This document shows, in pieces, positions 8,957 to 17,380 of a stretch of 64,000 nucleotides of DNA. Under the pieces are notes generated by a model that saw only the letters and a program-made list of their open reading frames with translations, ran no database searches and was not told where the DNA came from. The first letter of the stretch is position 1. Every line of letters begins with the position of its first letter. Source of the DNA: Firmicutes bacterium HGW-Firmicutes-7 (GTDB lineage Bacteria > Bacillota > Clostridia > Lachnospirales > Vallitaleaceae); NCBI GenBank assembly GCA_002841375.1, contig PGZO01000003.1, positions 62,001-126,000 on the forward strand, given 5' to 3'. The position numbers were made by a program, and so were the translations under genes.

Positions 8957-9901
8957 CTATGCCTTTACTTTATCTTTTTTTGGAAACCTTTTTTTAATGA
9001 ATGATGTAAATAAAGGTGTTAACAACGCTGTTGTAATAACCGACGCCGCCACTTGTGCCGTGGCTACACTGGCTATAACTGCTAATGATGGATCTGCTAT
9101 TGCAACTGCTGCAGGTGTTCCAACAGCATTACCCGCCGTACTTGAAGCTGCCGCTCCAGCTACACCACTACCACCGGAAGCTTTATCTGCAAGGACATTG
9201 AACACACCACCAATGACTGTAGTCATAATGCCAAGCAAAACGCCTGCAAAACCAGCTTTGATAATAGTAGAGAAATTCAATCCTGCGCCTAAAGCAAATG
9301 CAAAAAACGGAATCAAAACAGGTCCACCTTTTGCTAAGAACGCACGCATATCACTGTCCAAGTTACCAATAATCATACCCAGTATAATAGGAATAATAAC
9401 ACCAAGTAACGTTAAAAATGGAATACTGGCTAAACCTGCAGTACCCAGTGCAATCATGGTTAAAAACGGACCATCATTAATGGAAAGTATGGATATTGCT
9501 CCAACATCTGTCTCATCCCCAAATTCTCCCACTAATGCAGCGTAGAGACCGCCATTAGAGTTTGTCATAGCCGCAATAATTGCTATTGACGATATTCCGA
9601 AGAATCCATTTACGGGCAGCAATTTCGCCACAATCAAACCTAAGATAACCCCAATAATAAATTTTGAAAAAGTGATTGCAGACCCTCTAACAATGGCTTT
9701 TGGTGCCGCTTTAAAGTTCAAACCTGCGCCCATACAAAATAGAAACACCCCAATGAGCGGACTTGCGCCAGTGGCAATTGCAGTTGTAAAACCCCCTATT
9801 TTCAATGCCTCTGGAAAAAACGTGTTAATAATTGCACCTAGTAATAGCGGTACAACCATCATACCTCCAGGTATCCTCTCAATACTTTGTTTGATTCTCA
9901 T
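8957..9901 (-). CDS. kdgT: KdgT-type permease (2-keto-3-deoxygluconate transporter family)
   Basis: This 314-residue, very hydrophobic protein has about ten membrane segments. It carries the KdgT-family features [14 protein letters not shown] near the N-terminus, [11 protein letters not shown], and the C-terminal [11 protein letters not shown]. KdgT itself is a proton-coupled importer of 2-keto-3-deoxygluconate. Here no KDG kinase or aldolase is nearby; the next genes are a DUF1537 kinase and a PdxA2-type dehydrogenase. I infer that it imports a four-carbon sugar acid such as threonate or erythronate. The start is the ATG at 9899-9901 with GGAG 5 bases upstream; a TTG five codons earlier lacks a binding site. 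A strong promoter lies about 50 bases upstream, with a palindrome on its -35 box. Confidence 0.87.
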   Translation of the reverse strand: MRIKQSIERIPGGMMVVPLLLGAIINTFFPEALKIGGFTTAIATGASPLIGVFLFCMGAGLNFKAAPKAIVRGSAITFSKFIIGVILGLIVAKLLPVNGFFGISSIAIIAAMTNSNGGLYAALVGEFGDETDVGAISILSINDGPFLTMIALGTAGLASIPFLTLLGVIIPIILGMIIGNLDSDMRAFLAKGGPVLIPFFAFALGAGLNFSTIIKAGFAGVLLGIMTTVIGGVFNVLADKASGGSGVAGAAASSTAGNAVGTPAAVAIADPSLAVIASVATAQVAASVITTALLTPLFTSFIKKRFPKKDKVKA

Positions 9902-9949
9902 ACTTACTCCTTTCAATACTTAGTCAGTTTTTGAACTTATTATGACTTA

Positions 9950-9978
9950 ATATTAAACTATTTTGACAATATTGTCAA
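9950..9978 (-). promoter_or_regulatory. Promoter of the kdgT-dtnK-pdxA2 operon with palindromic operator
   Basis: On the minus strand, TTGACA (9978-9973) and TAATAT (9955-9950) are separated by exactly 17 bases, a near-consensus sigma-A promoter. The -35 box is half of the perfect 16-base palindrome TTGACAATATTGTCAA (9963-9978). A repressor bound there would block polymerase; the DeoR-family gene of the same operon is the obvious candidate. Confidence 0.8.
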
Positions 9979-10046
9979 CTTTTATTTGAATGAAAAACTA
10001 TTTTTTTTAATCACCTAATAAACCCGGAACCAATATTCGTTACTAC

Positions 10047-10099
10047 AAAAAAATCACTTAGCTATGATTGTTTTAGTAACAATCATCTCTAAGTGATTT
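10047..10099 (-). terminator. Strong terminator of the nhaC-mtnK-mtnA-aldolase operon
   Basis: A long two-part stem: 10089-10099 pairs with 10051-10061 and 10078-10086 with 10064-10072. On the minus strand it ends in seven T residues (10053-10047). It lies just after the aldolase gene and isolates that operon from the kdgT operon. Confidence 0.9.
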
Positions 10100-10138
10100 A
10101 GTTATGTACTGTACTCTCTGGGGGGCAAAAAGTACTAT

Positions 10139-10810
10139 TTAGTAACAGCTTTTTTCGTCTGGTTTTTTCACTTGACCATAGCTCTTGAATTCATTCATAA
10201 CATGTTCCATTTCTTTATCACTTAAGATCACTGGTTCTCCAATACACATTGCACGGTATTGTACTTCTGCAATAAATTCCATATTGCATGCAAGCCCATA
10301 GGCACTTTTTAAACTTGAACCACATGTTAACAAGCCATGATTTCCAAGCAAAACTGCATCTCCATCTCCGCATGCTTCAATTGCAGCTTCAGCCAATTCA
10401 ATGCTTCCAAATGTTTTGTATGGTGCACATGGAACCGTTCCTGTTCCTGCATCTCCGATTACATAATGTACTGCTCTAATTGGTTGATTTAGCACTGCAA
10501 ATGTTGTACAGAATCTTGAATGTGCATGAACAACTGCTCTTGCTTCCGACTTTGTCTTATAAAATACTGTATGCAATGCCCATTCACTAGATGGTTTCTT
10601 ATCACCTTCTACGATATTTCCTTCCAAATCAATAACCACAACATCTTCTGGTTTTGTATCAAAATATCCAATTCCAGACGGACTAATTGCCACTAATTTT
10701 TCTTCTGCATTAAAAATGCTAATATTCCCACTCGTTCCTGAACTCAACCCCGCTGAACTCATTATCTTCCCATACGCTACTATTTCTTCTCTCTCTTTTT
10801 GCATTAACAT
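10139..10810 (-). CDS. Class II (fuculose-phosphate type) aldolase, probable 5-deoxyribulose/5-methylthioribulose 1-phosphate aldolase
   Basis: This 223-residue protein has the class II aldolase/adducin fold. SSGTSGNISI forms the phosphate-binding loop, ISPSG and SSEWALH carry the catalytic glutamate, and HAHS together with GNHGLL supply zinc-binding histidines. Relatives include L-fuculose 1-phosphate aldolase and the Ald2/DrdA aldolases that split 5-methylthioribulose or 5-deoxyribulose 1-phosphate into dihydroxyacetone phosphate and an aldehyde. It is the last gene of an operon with MtnA- and MtnK-type proteins, which supports the latter role. GAGAGGA lies before the ATG. MtnB-type dehydratases share this fold, but the rest of the MtnB-MtnX/W methionine salvage branch is not present here. 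Acetaldehyde or methylthioacetaldehyde would be the second product. Confidence 0.8.
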   Translation of the reverse strand: MLMQKEREEIVAYGKIMSSAGLSSGTSGNISIFNAEEKLVAISPSGIGYFDTKPEDVVVIDLEGNIVEGDKKPSSEWALHTVFYKTKSEARAVVHAHSRFCTTFAVLNQPIRAVHYVIGDAGTGTVPCAPYKTFGSIELAEAAIEACGDGDAVLLGNHGLLTCGSSLKSAYGLACNMEFIAEVQYRAMCIGEPVILSDKEMEHVMNEFKSYGQVKKPDEKSCY

Positions 10811-10844
10811 AATGTTCCTCTCTTTCTTGGCTATTAAAGCCTTT

Positions 10845-10876
10845 TGTGTATTTTTTATATTGTGTATTTTTTATAT
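10845..10876. repeat. 16-bp tandem duplication
   Basis: TGTGTATTTTTTATAT occurs twice in direct succession (10845-10860 and 10861-10876), between the aldolase start and the end of the FGGY kinase gene. The second copy touches the kinase stop codon. It looks like a small slippage duplication. Confidence 0.8.
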
Positions 10877-12318
10877 TAACTCTCTGGATTTAACATACTA
10901 CGATTCTTTTCCCATTCTGGATAGTAGGTTTTCACCAAGCTGTCTTTTTGAGGTATATATCGTTTCTCATCTTGATGATTATTTCCATAGTCAATTCTAA
11001 AGTAATCGTTACAAAGATTAACACACCCAATAATGGTTGCATGTTCAAATCCATCGTATATAACTAGATCCTTATCTGTCAAATCTGCAATCATCTGACA
11101 CATTGTAGATGACTGTAACCCACCTCCACATCCTAGCAAATAGGATTTACTATGTGGTACCATTTCACACAAACTTTTATATTGCACATAAATAGAACAT
11201 GCTATATCCGCAACCATTGCCCAAGCAAGATCCGTAACATCACACGCAGCATCCAATGGTGTGCCCATTATAAATCCACCTTTTTTAAAAGATTGTTTCT
11301 TATAAAAATTTAAAGTTGAAAAGGATGCGGTGCATAAAAATCGTTTCTTATCTTGTAATATCTGATCCAATTTCTCATGTGAAATATCTGTGAAAAACAT
11401 CTTTTTTAATCTCTGGTAGTTTAATCCAGTAACGCCCGGATTCGTTTCAACCTGAAATGTTTCTCCTCCTAAATTGCAACCAGTCCAACAACGTTCCTCT
11501 TTATCGTAAAATTTTTCATCTGTAATTGTTACAACTGGTGATGTGGTCCCAGAAACAATAGCAATATCACCTACTTCTATTCCTGTACCTTTTACTGCAA
11601 TTTGTGTATCTGCACCACCTATTATGAACACAGATTCAATGGACAATTGTAATTTTTCACACAATTCTGGTTTTACCTTTGCAAGGCATGTTCCAGCTAT
11701 TTGTATAGGTGGCAATAATTCTGTGTTAATATTATAATATTTGCATATTTTTTCTGACCACTGTCTTTTTTCAATATCAAACAACTGAGTTTCACATGCC
11801 TGCGATGGTTCTATTACAATCTTTCCTGTAAATATTTCAGCAATCCACTCACTTAGGCTTGTGATTTTAAATACTTGGCTATATATTTGTGGGTGTTTTT
11901 TCTGCAATCCTAATAACTTAGCTGCAGGGAAATCTTCTGTTACCCAACGTCCAGTTCTTTCATAGATATACTTTTTGTCAGGAATATCGCTCACCCACGC
12001 TCGTCCACGATTATCTATATTTGGCAATCCATAAAATGCTTTTCCATCTTCATTGTAGAGCACAATGCTCTCTCTCGCTCCTGAGGATATAACTGCAGTG
12101 ATTTCGAGTTTTGGATTTTCTGCAACGATATCTTTACAATAATCCAATATCTGCACTGCCCACTCTTCAGGTATAAAATATAGCGCATCCTCATAAGCTT
12201 CATCCCTATGATAATTATTTTCAAAAGCTTTTACAGCATGAATTGTTCCTGTTGATGATACAACTGCAACTCTGGTATTACCTGTTCCTAAATCTACAAC
12301 CATATAATTTTTTTCCAT
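10876..12318 (-). CDS. FGGY-family carbohydrate kinase
   Basis: This 480-residue protein has the two-domain FGGY fold. The ATP-binding DLGTGNTRVAV lies at residues 9-19, the substrate-side IDNRGRAWV near 126, GGADTQIAVKGTG near 233, and the C-terminal GCGGGLQSS near 395. FGGY kinases phosphorylate pentoses, hexoses, glycerol or the AI-2 precursor; the sugar here cannot be read from the sequence. It sits between the D-2-hydroxyacid dehydrogenase and the class II aldolase of an operon that also encodes MtnA- and MtnK-type enzymes. The known methylthioribose and deoxyribose pathways use only the MtnK-type kinase, so this second kinase suggests an added substrate or side branch. GAGGTGG precedes the ATG at 12316-12318. 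Confidence 0.85.
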   Translation of the reverse strand: MEKNYMVVDLGTGNTRVAVVSSTGTIHAVKAFENNYHRDEAYEDALYFIPEEWAVQILDYCKDIVAENPKLEITAVISSGARESIVLYNEDGKAFYGLPNIDNRGRAWVSDIPDKKYIYERTGRWVTEDFPAAKLLGLQKKHPQIYSQVFKITSLSEWIAEIFTGKIVIEPSQACETQLFDIEKRQWSEKICKYYNINTELLPPIQIAGTCLAKVKPELCEKLQLSIESVFIIGGADTQIAVKGTGIEVGDIAIVSGTTSPVVTITDEKFYDKEERCWTGCNLGGETFQVETNPGVTGLNYQRLKKMFFTDISHEKLDQILQDKKRFLCTASFSTLNFYKKQSFKKGGFIMGTPLDAACDVTDLAWAMVADIACSIYVQYKSLCEMVPHSKSYLLGCGGGLQSSTMCQMIADLTDKDLVIYDGFEHATIIGCVNLCNDYFRIDYGNNHQDEKRYIPQKDSLVKTYYPEWEKNRSMLNPES

Positions 12319-12333
12319 AGGGGCACCACCTCT

Positions 12334-13317
12334 TTACAATACCGATTTATTGTATATAATCTTTTCCATGTCTTCTTTGTTCAGCCATTTGATTAATCGT
12401 TCGGTAATAATATCTGATTGATGATCAGTTACTTCATATGTTGCGCCACAAATATGTGGCGTAAGAAGTACATTTGAAAGTTTTCCAATCGCAAGTGCTT
12501 CTTTGGTTGGTGGCTCTACCTCTAGTACATCTAGGATAGCTCCTTTAATGCATTTATTCTTGAGAACTTTCATTAATGCAGCTTCGTCTACAACTTCGCT
12601 TCTAGCTGTATTCACAAAGATTGCTGTCTCTTTCATTTTAGCAAATAGATCTGCATTAATCATTCCTTTTGTGCTATCCAGCACTGGAAGGTGAATAGAT
12701 ACAATATCACTATTTTTAAATATCTCATCTACACCACATTTTGTATATTCTTCTTTCACAAAGTCTACATAAGGGTCATAGAAATAAATTTTACAGCCAC
12801 ATGCTTCTAGAATTTTAGCTGCTGAACGTCCAACAGCTCCAAAGCCTATAAAGCCGACTTTTTTCCCTTGTAATTCATTTCCCATCCACAGGTAATACGG
12901 TGTTGCTCCTTTTACCCATTCGCCATTTTTAATCCATTCTACAGATGGTAGGATATTTCTCATAAAATTAATTACCAATCCGACAAGCATTTCTGCAACT
13001 GCTTGTGCATTTCTAGCTGGCGTGCAAAGGATTGGAATTCCTGCTTTTTCACACGCAACTACATCAATGTTAGCTGGATTGGCTCTGCAATCCCCAATTA
13101 CTTGTAGCTTATCGTAATTTGCAATAACTTTTTCAGTAATACGATCAAGTTCTGTAATTAGCACATCTGGTTGATGTTTCTTAAGTGCTTCAATCATTTC
13201 ATCTTCATAGTATCTTTCTCCTGTTATAGTCCATGGATCGTATACTACTTCTTCAAAATACATTTCTAGTTCTTTTAATCTTTCCTCAATAATTGGGGCT
13301 CTAACTAATAACTTCAT
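12334..13317 (-). CDS. D-2-hydroxyacid dehydrogenase (phosphoglycerate dehydrogenase-like)
   Basis: This 327-residue protein has the D-isomer-specific 2-hydroxyacid dehydrogenase fold. The NAD-binding GFIGFGAVGRS lies near residues 154-164. The catalytic arginine is in NTARSEVVD, the glutamate in VLEVEPP and the histidine in LTPHICGAT. It lacks the C-terminal ACT domain of biosynthetic SerA, so it is more likely a catabolic enzyme. AGGAGG lies 8 bases before the ATG, with the isomerase stop codon just upstream (12-base gap). Such enzymes are not part of the described MtnA/MtnK routes. It might handle a hydroxyacid produced from the aldehyde product or from a second sugar. Substrate unknown. 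Confidence 0.85.
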   Translation of the reverse strand: MKLLVRAPIIEERLKELEMYFEEVVYDPWTITGERYYEDEMIEALKKHQPDVLITELDRITEKVIANYDKLQVIGDCRANPANIDVVACEKAGIPILCTPARNAQAVAEMLVGLVINFMRNILPSVEWIKNGEWVKGATPYYLWMGNELQGKKVGFIGFGAVGRSAAKILEACGCKIYFYDPYVDFVKEEYTKCGVDEIFKNSDIVSIHLPVLDSTKGMINADLFAKMKETAIFVNTARSEVVDEAALMKVLKNKCIKGAILDVLEVEPPTKEALAIGKLSNVLLTPHICGATYEVTDHQSDIITERLIKWLNKEDMEKIIYNKSVL

Positions 13318-13329
13318 GTATGTTTCCTC

Positions 13330-14382
13330 CTAGTAAAACTCATCTACTTGTGTGTCGAAATAATTGTTTAGAGCATATGGTGCATACACACCCTTATCTG
13401 TAACAATTCCACTAATCAAATGTGGAGGAGTAATATCAAATGATGGATAGATGCCTTTTACTTGAGGTAATGTACTCGGAATTCCTCTGAAACACAATAC
13501 CTGGGAAGGGTCTCTTTCTTCTATAATAATATCACTGCCTGCTTTTTTATCTTCATCTGGAATTCCAGTTACAAAAAAAGGGATACCAAAATGTTTTGCG
13601 AGAATTGCTATTTGAAATGTTCCAATTTTATTGGCAATATGTCCGTCTCTAGCAATTGTATCCGCTGCTGACGTAAATAAATCTATATTCTTATGTTGCA
13701 TTGTATATGCGACCATGTTGTCTGTGATCACAGTCGTATCAAATCCCATCTCTACACAGCAACTAGATGTTAATCTAGCTCCTTGTAGATATGGTCTTGT
13801 CTCTGCGCAATATACCTTTATGTCATTCTTATTCTTACATGCCGCGCGCAACATCATACCAATAATTGTCTCTCCAAAACATTGTGTCATAATAGACCCG
13901 TTTTTAGGGAACAAATCAGCTAGATATACCCCAACCGTCTCCATAATTGAGTATCTTCTATTCAAAGAATCTATGGTTCTATTAAAAATTGCTTCCACAG
14001 GACTTTCGCCCTTTTCCAGTGCCGCCTTTCCAGCTTTCAAACATCCCTCTGTAACAATTCTCATACGGTTAGCTGTTGTTGGTCTTGCATGGGAGATATC
14101 GTAAGATGCCTGTTCTAAGTATGTAATCTGCTCACTTTTCCCTTTTCTTCTAATTTCATACGCTGCTAATGCCATTCCCATACCCGCAGCTGTGTAAGGA
14201 CCTGCACTTTGTGTTACCATATTAGTTATCGCTTGTGCTACTTCTTTGTAGGTTGTACACTCAACAAATTTGATTTCTGTCGGATATATCCTTCTGTCTA
14301 GAATTCTAACCTTTCCATCTTCATACCATGCTACATTCTCATATTGAAGTATAAACGCCAAATCTTGATCAAATCTTTCCAT
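13330..14382 (-). CDS. mtnA: MtnA-family sugar 1-phosphate isomerase
   Basis: This 350-residue protein belongs to the MtnA/eIF2B-related isomerases. GMGMALAAYEI and TTANRMR build the substrate pocket. The catalytic cysteine lies in IMTQCFGE, and the catalytic aspartate in the AADTIARDG region, followed by IANKIGT. MtnA converts 5-methylthioribose 1-phosphate, or 5-deoxyribose 1-phosphate, to the corresponding ribulose 1-phosphate. The start was set at the ATG at 14380-14382, which has AGGAG 5 bases upstream; an ATG five codons earlier overlaps that binding site. It lies between the MtnK-type kinase and the hydroxyacid dehydrogenase. The usual TICN-type cysteine context is altered to TQCFGE, so the substrate may differ from classical methylthioribose phosphate. 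Confidence 0.85.
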   Translation of the reverse strand: MERFDQDLAFILQYENVAWYEDGKVRILDRRIYPTEIKFVECTTYKEVAQAITNMVTQSAGPYTAAGMGMALAAYEIRRKGKSEQITYLEQASYDISHARPTTANRMRIVTEGCLKAGKAALEKGESPVEAIFNRTIDSLNRRYSIMETVGVYLADLFPKNGSIMTQCFGETIIGMMLRAACKNKNDIKVYCAETRPYLQGARLTSSCCVEMGFDTTVITDNMVAYTMQHKNIDLFTSAADTIARDGHIANKIGTFQIAILAKHFGIPFFVTGIPDEDKKAGSDIIIEERDPSQVLCFRGIPSTLPQVKGIYPSFDITPPHLISGIVTDKGVYAPYALNNYFDTQVDEFY

Positions 14383-14458
14383 CTTTACTCCTATCATTCT
14401 TGAGCAAAGCCACTTTATTTAGCTTTGCCCAAGACCATGTTAGCTTTTAGCTTTGCTA

Positions 14459-15667
14459 TTATTTTACTAATAATTTTTTCACAATATTTGTAATTGTTGT
14501 TCCTGTTAATATCTGATCTCTATTTTTGATGAAAGTGATTCCCGCTTTAATCAAAACACGTTCCATAGCAATTCTTTCATTCATATATGTAACACTTGTC
14601 ACTTCTACTACTTTAGAATCACCTACTACACGACGGATTATTTCTGTACCTGCATACCCAATAGAATCAGATAAAACGCGTTCTATATAATACTTTTTAA
14701 ATTCTTCAATTTTATACAAATCAAAAGTGACTTCTTCATCATATTTTCGGGAAAATTTCTTAACAAAAGAGTCCACTACTTCTACGATTGTCTTTTCAAT
14801 CCAGGATAAAAATTCTTGATTATCAGGTTCTACAAAGAATTTATTAATCCACGTAAAGAATAAATTGCCAATTACATTACCAACATCATATCCCATTGGT
14901 CCGTAAAATGCGAACTCAGGATCGATTATTTTAATACCTTCTTCGTTTGCAAAAATAGAACCAGAATGAAGATCTCCATGAATAAGTGCTTGTGCATGAT
15001 TCATAAAACCATCACGTAATATTCCCACTTCAGCTTTCAATTCTTCATCATTGTAAAGCATCTTTTTTACAAATTCTAGATTTCCTTCCGGTATTACATT
15101 TTGCTTTTTATAATCGTTATATGGTTCTGTAAATACCAAATCTTCTGAGATATCACAAAGCTCTGGATTGATAAATAGTTTTACACGTTCCTTCTTCTTT
15201 GCCCTATCAAGAATTAAATCTGTTGTTGGCAATAATGTATTTACCAAAAAGGTGGAAATATTATCGCTAAAGTGATCAAAAATTTTACCCTTCATTAATT
15301 CTGTTCTGAGATTCTTATATGCCGAAATATCTTCCATTGCCATTGCATACATTACTTCATCATAATTATAAACTGTTGGTACATAAGAATGCGCTAACTC
15401 ACGCTCGATACTTAGAATCTCTGCTTCAATTTTATTTCTATGCATATCTAATGGTCTTCCTGAAGATCTTAATAACCTATCTGCTTGTTTAATTATTAAT
15501 GATTTTCCTGTGTCTGAATTCCATATTTTGAACACATAGTTAATATTTCCATCACCTATTTCGCTAGCTTCTAAACGCTCATCCATTTCAAAGTATTTAA
15601 GAACCATTTTGGCGTATTCTTTTACATCTTCTGTATTCATCAAAAAATGTTCTGAATAGTTATTCAT
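14459..15667 (-). CDS. mtnK: MtnK-type 5-methylthioribose / 5-deoxyribose kinase
   Basis: This 402-residue kinase has the aminoglycoside-phosphotransferase/MtnK fold. The N-lobe shows GDGNINYVFKIW and LIIKQADRLLR; the catalytic loop is HGDLHSGSIF near residue 235, and the metal-binding IIDPEFAFYGPMGYDVGN follows. MtnK phosphorylates C1 of 5-methylthioribose, and relatives act on 5-deoxyribose left over from radical SAM enzymes. It overlaps the upstream transporter gene by 8 bases (ATGAATAA), which argues that transporter and kinase work on the same compound. No MTA/SAH nucleosidase gene is in the window, so the free sugar may be taken up directly or made by a nucleosidase encoded elsewhere. 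Confidence 0.88.
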   Translation of the reverse strand: MNNYSEHFLMNTEDVKEYAKMVLKYFEMDERLEASEIGDGNINYVFKIWNSDTGKSLIIKQADRLLRSSGRPLDMHRNKIEAEILSIERELAHSYVPTVYNYDEVMYAMAMEDISAYKNLRTELMKGKIFDHFSDNISTFLVNTLLPTTDLILDRAKKKERVKLFINPELCDISEDLVFTEPYNDYKKQNVIPEGNLEFVKKMLYNDEELKAEVGILRDGFMNHAQALIHGDLHSGSIFANEEGIKIIDPEFAFYGPMGYDVGNVIGNLFFTWINKFFVEPDNQEFLSWIEKTIVEVVDSFVKKFSRKYDEEVTFDLYKIEEFKKYYIERVLSDSIGYAGTEIIRRVVGDSKVVEVTSVTYMNERIAMERVLIKAGITFIKNRDQILTGTTITNIVKKLLVK

Positions 15668-17000
15668 TTGCTACCTCTACCTTTGGTGTGCTATCTTTTT
15701 TCTTGAATTTTGGCCATCCTATAAGAATGAATAAAGTACCAAATACTAGCATTAACATTGAATACCAGTTAAATGGCATAATCTTAACAGGAGAAATCTG
15801 GGCCAAACCTCCTGCAACTAACAACTGTCCTGCATAAGGAAGTAACCCATTAAATGCTGATGAGAATAAGTCTAGAATACTAGCTGTTCTTTGTGGTGCA
15901 ATGTCAAATTCTTCTGATATATCTTTCGCAATTGGACCTGCTGCAATGATAGATATTGTATTGTTTGTTGTTGCAATATCAATCAAACTTACTAATGCTG
16001 CAATGCTTAATTCTGCACCTTTTTTTGTCTTTGTCTTTGCTGAAAGCTTTTCAAGTAACCAATCAATACCACCTAAGTAATTCATTAATGCAACAAGACC
16101 ACCAACAAAGATTGCGATTACTGCCATATCTTCCATCCAAGTCATACCTTCATGAATAACGCCTAGAGATTCAACCCATGTAAAATCTCCATGCATAATT
16201 CCTATTAACATACCCGAAACAACACCAATTGTCATTGTAGGGATAACATGTAAGCCGACTACGGATAAGATAATAACTAATGCATATGGGATTAAATTTA
16301 TTAAGTTAGCAGACCCACCCGTTACTATGTTTGCTGTACTAATTGGTTGGAGGGAAAGAATAATACAATTAATAATTACTGCCGGCAAAACCATTAATGC
16401 ATTTGCTTTAAATTTATCTTTCATTGCTACATTTTGTGTGCGTGTAGCAGCAATTGTTGTATCTGAAATAAATGAAAGATTATCTCCAAACATGGCACCA
16501 CCAACTACAATACCACATACAAGCGCTACGTTAACACCTGTTTTAGAAGCAATATCAATTGCAATAGGTATCAATGCTGAAACTGTTCCCATTGATGTGC
16601 CCATTGAGAAACTAAGTATACATCCAATAAGGAATAATCCAGGTAAAATCATATTAGATGGTAGAATATTAAGACCAATGGTTGTTACCGTATCAACAGC
16701 ATGCATTCCGTTTGCTACGCCATAAAATGCACCTGCTAGAATAAAGATCAATACCATGAGAATTAATGTGTGTTCTCCACCGCCTGTACAAAATATTGTA
16801 ACTTTTTCTTCAAATGATTTCTTTTCTCCATTTGGTTTTTTTATTACAAATGCAACCCCTGTTGCAAACAGTATACCAACCATTAATGGTAGATTATCAA
16901 AGCTTCCTGTTCCTACTCCCATTACAAAATAAATTCCTAGGAATAATAATAATGGAACCAATCCTATAAAACTTCCTTTTTTGTTTGAATTATTATTCAT
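15660..17000 (-). CDS. NhaC-family Na+/H+ antiporter-like transporter
   Basis: This 446-residue membrane protein has about ten to twelve hydrophobic segments and the NhaC-family signature GGAMFGDNLSFISDTTIAAT near residues 165-185, with LDIATTNNT-like polar residues later in a membrane segment. NhaC relatives include Na+/H+ antiporters, the malate/lactate antiporter MleN and the predicted methionine transporter MetT, so sodium-driven uptake of organic solutes is well within the family. It is the first gene of the mtnK-mtnA operon and overlaps mtnK by 8 bases. I infer that it carries the operon's substrate (a 5-deoxy or 5-methylthio sugar or nucleoside). A promoter lies about 210 bases upstream, leaving a long untranslated leader with no riboswitch I recognise. 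Confidence 0.85.
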   Translation of the reverse strand: MNNNSNKKGSFIGLVPLLLFLGIYFVMGVGTGSFDNLPLMVGILFATGVAFVIKKPNGEKKSFEEKVTIFCTGGGEHTLILMVLIFILAGAFYGVANGMHAVDTVTTIGLNILPSNMILPGLFLIGCILSFSMGTSMGTVSALIPIAIDIASKTGVNVALVCGIVVGGAMFGDNLSFISDTTIAATRTQNVAMKDKFKANALMVLPAVIINCIILSLQPISTANIVTGGSANLINLIPYALVIILSVVGLHVIPTMTIGVVSGMLIGIMHGDFTWVESLGVIHEGMTWMEDMAVIAIFVGGLVALMNYLGGIDWLLEKLSAKTKTKKGAELSIAALVSLIDIATTNNTISIIAAGPIAKDISEEFDIAPQRTASILDLFSSAFNGLLPYAGQLLVAGGLAQISPVKIMPFNWYSMLMLVFGTLFILIGWPKFKKKDSTPKVEVANE

Positions 17001-17209
17001 GCCTCTTTCCTTTCACAAATGGCTACAATTCATAAATTCGTTGCCACCGTTTTCCCCTTTCATTTTCTATTGTTTTTATCCCACTGCTTCATCACTTCAT
17101 TCATTTCAAGGGCCCGAAAAATTCCCAAATTTTCTATGCTCCTAAAACATGATACTTCTATACCATTACAACCTTCATGCCTCCTTCATTCGATTTTTGC
17201 TATATCAAC

Positions 17210-17238
17210 AAATTACAACATTATTTGTCATTTGTCAA
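17210..17238 (-). promoter_or_regulatory. Promoter of the nhaC-mtnK-mtnA operon
   Basis: On the minus strand, TTGACA (17238-17233) and TAATTT (17215-17210) are 17 bases apart. The upstream edge of the -35 box is part of a TTGTAGTT box (17244-17237 read on this strand), which also occurs in the divergent promoter. Confidence 0.7.
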
Positions 17239-17263
17239 CTACAATTTGTGGATTTTTGTAGTT
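17237..17263. promoter_or_regulatory. Inverted TTGTAGTT operator pair
   Basis: AACTACAA at 17237-17244 and its exact reverse complement TTGTAGTT at 17256-17263 face each other across 11 bases. A third copy lies at 17318-17325. The copies flank or overlap both divergent promoters. This suits a DeoR-family repressor such as the product of the gene at 17381. Confidence 0.65.
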
Positions 17264-17310
17264 AATTTTATTAAATCGCTCATTTAGTTGTATATTTTTC
17301 TTAATTACTG

Positions 17311-17339
17311 TTGTCATTTGTAGTTTTATGTGATATATT
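17311..17339 (+). promoter_or_regulatory. Promoter of the deoR-adh unit with internal operator box
   Basis: TTGTCA at 17311-17316 and TATATT at 17334-17339 are 17 bases apart. A TTGTAGTT box (17318-17325) sits in the spacer, which would let the regulator repress its own gene. Confidence 0.7.
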
Positions 17340-17380
17340 TTTTTTATCACTTCAATACATTTTAGAGAGGGAACAGAGAT

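Noticed and set aside
8997-9545. 182-codon plus-strand ORF opposite kdgT
   Set aside because: Composition is the antisense of a hydrophobic Ala/Gly-rich gene, no ribosome binding site and no recognisable motif.
17001-17209. Possible SAM (S-box) riboswitch in the long nhaC leader
   Set aside because: The region lacks the conserved S-box core and a terminator next to the start; I saw only unassigned leader.
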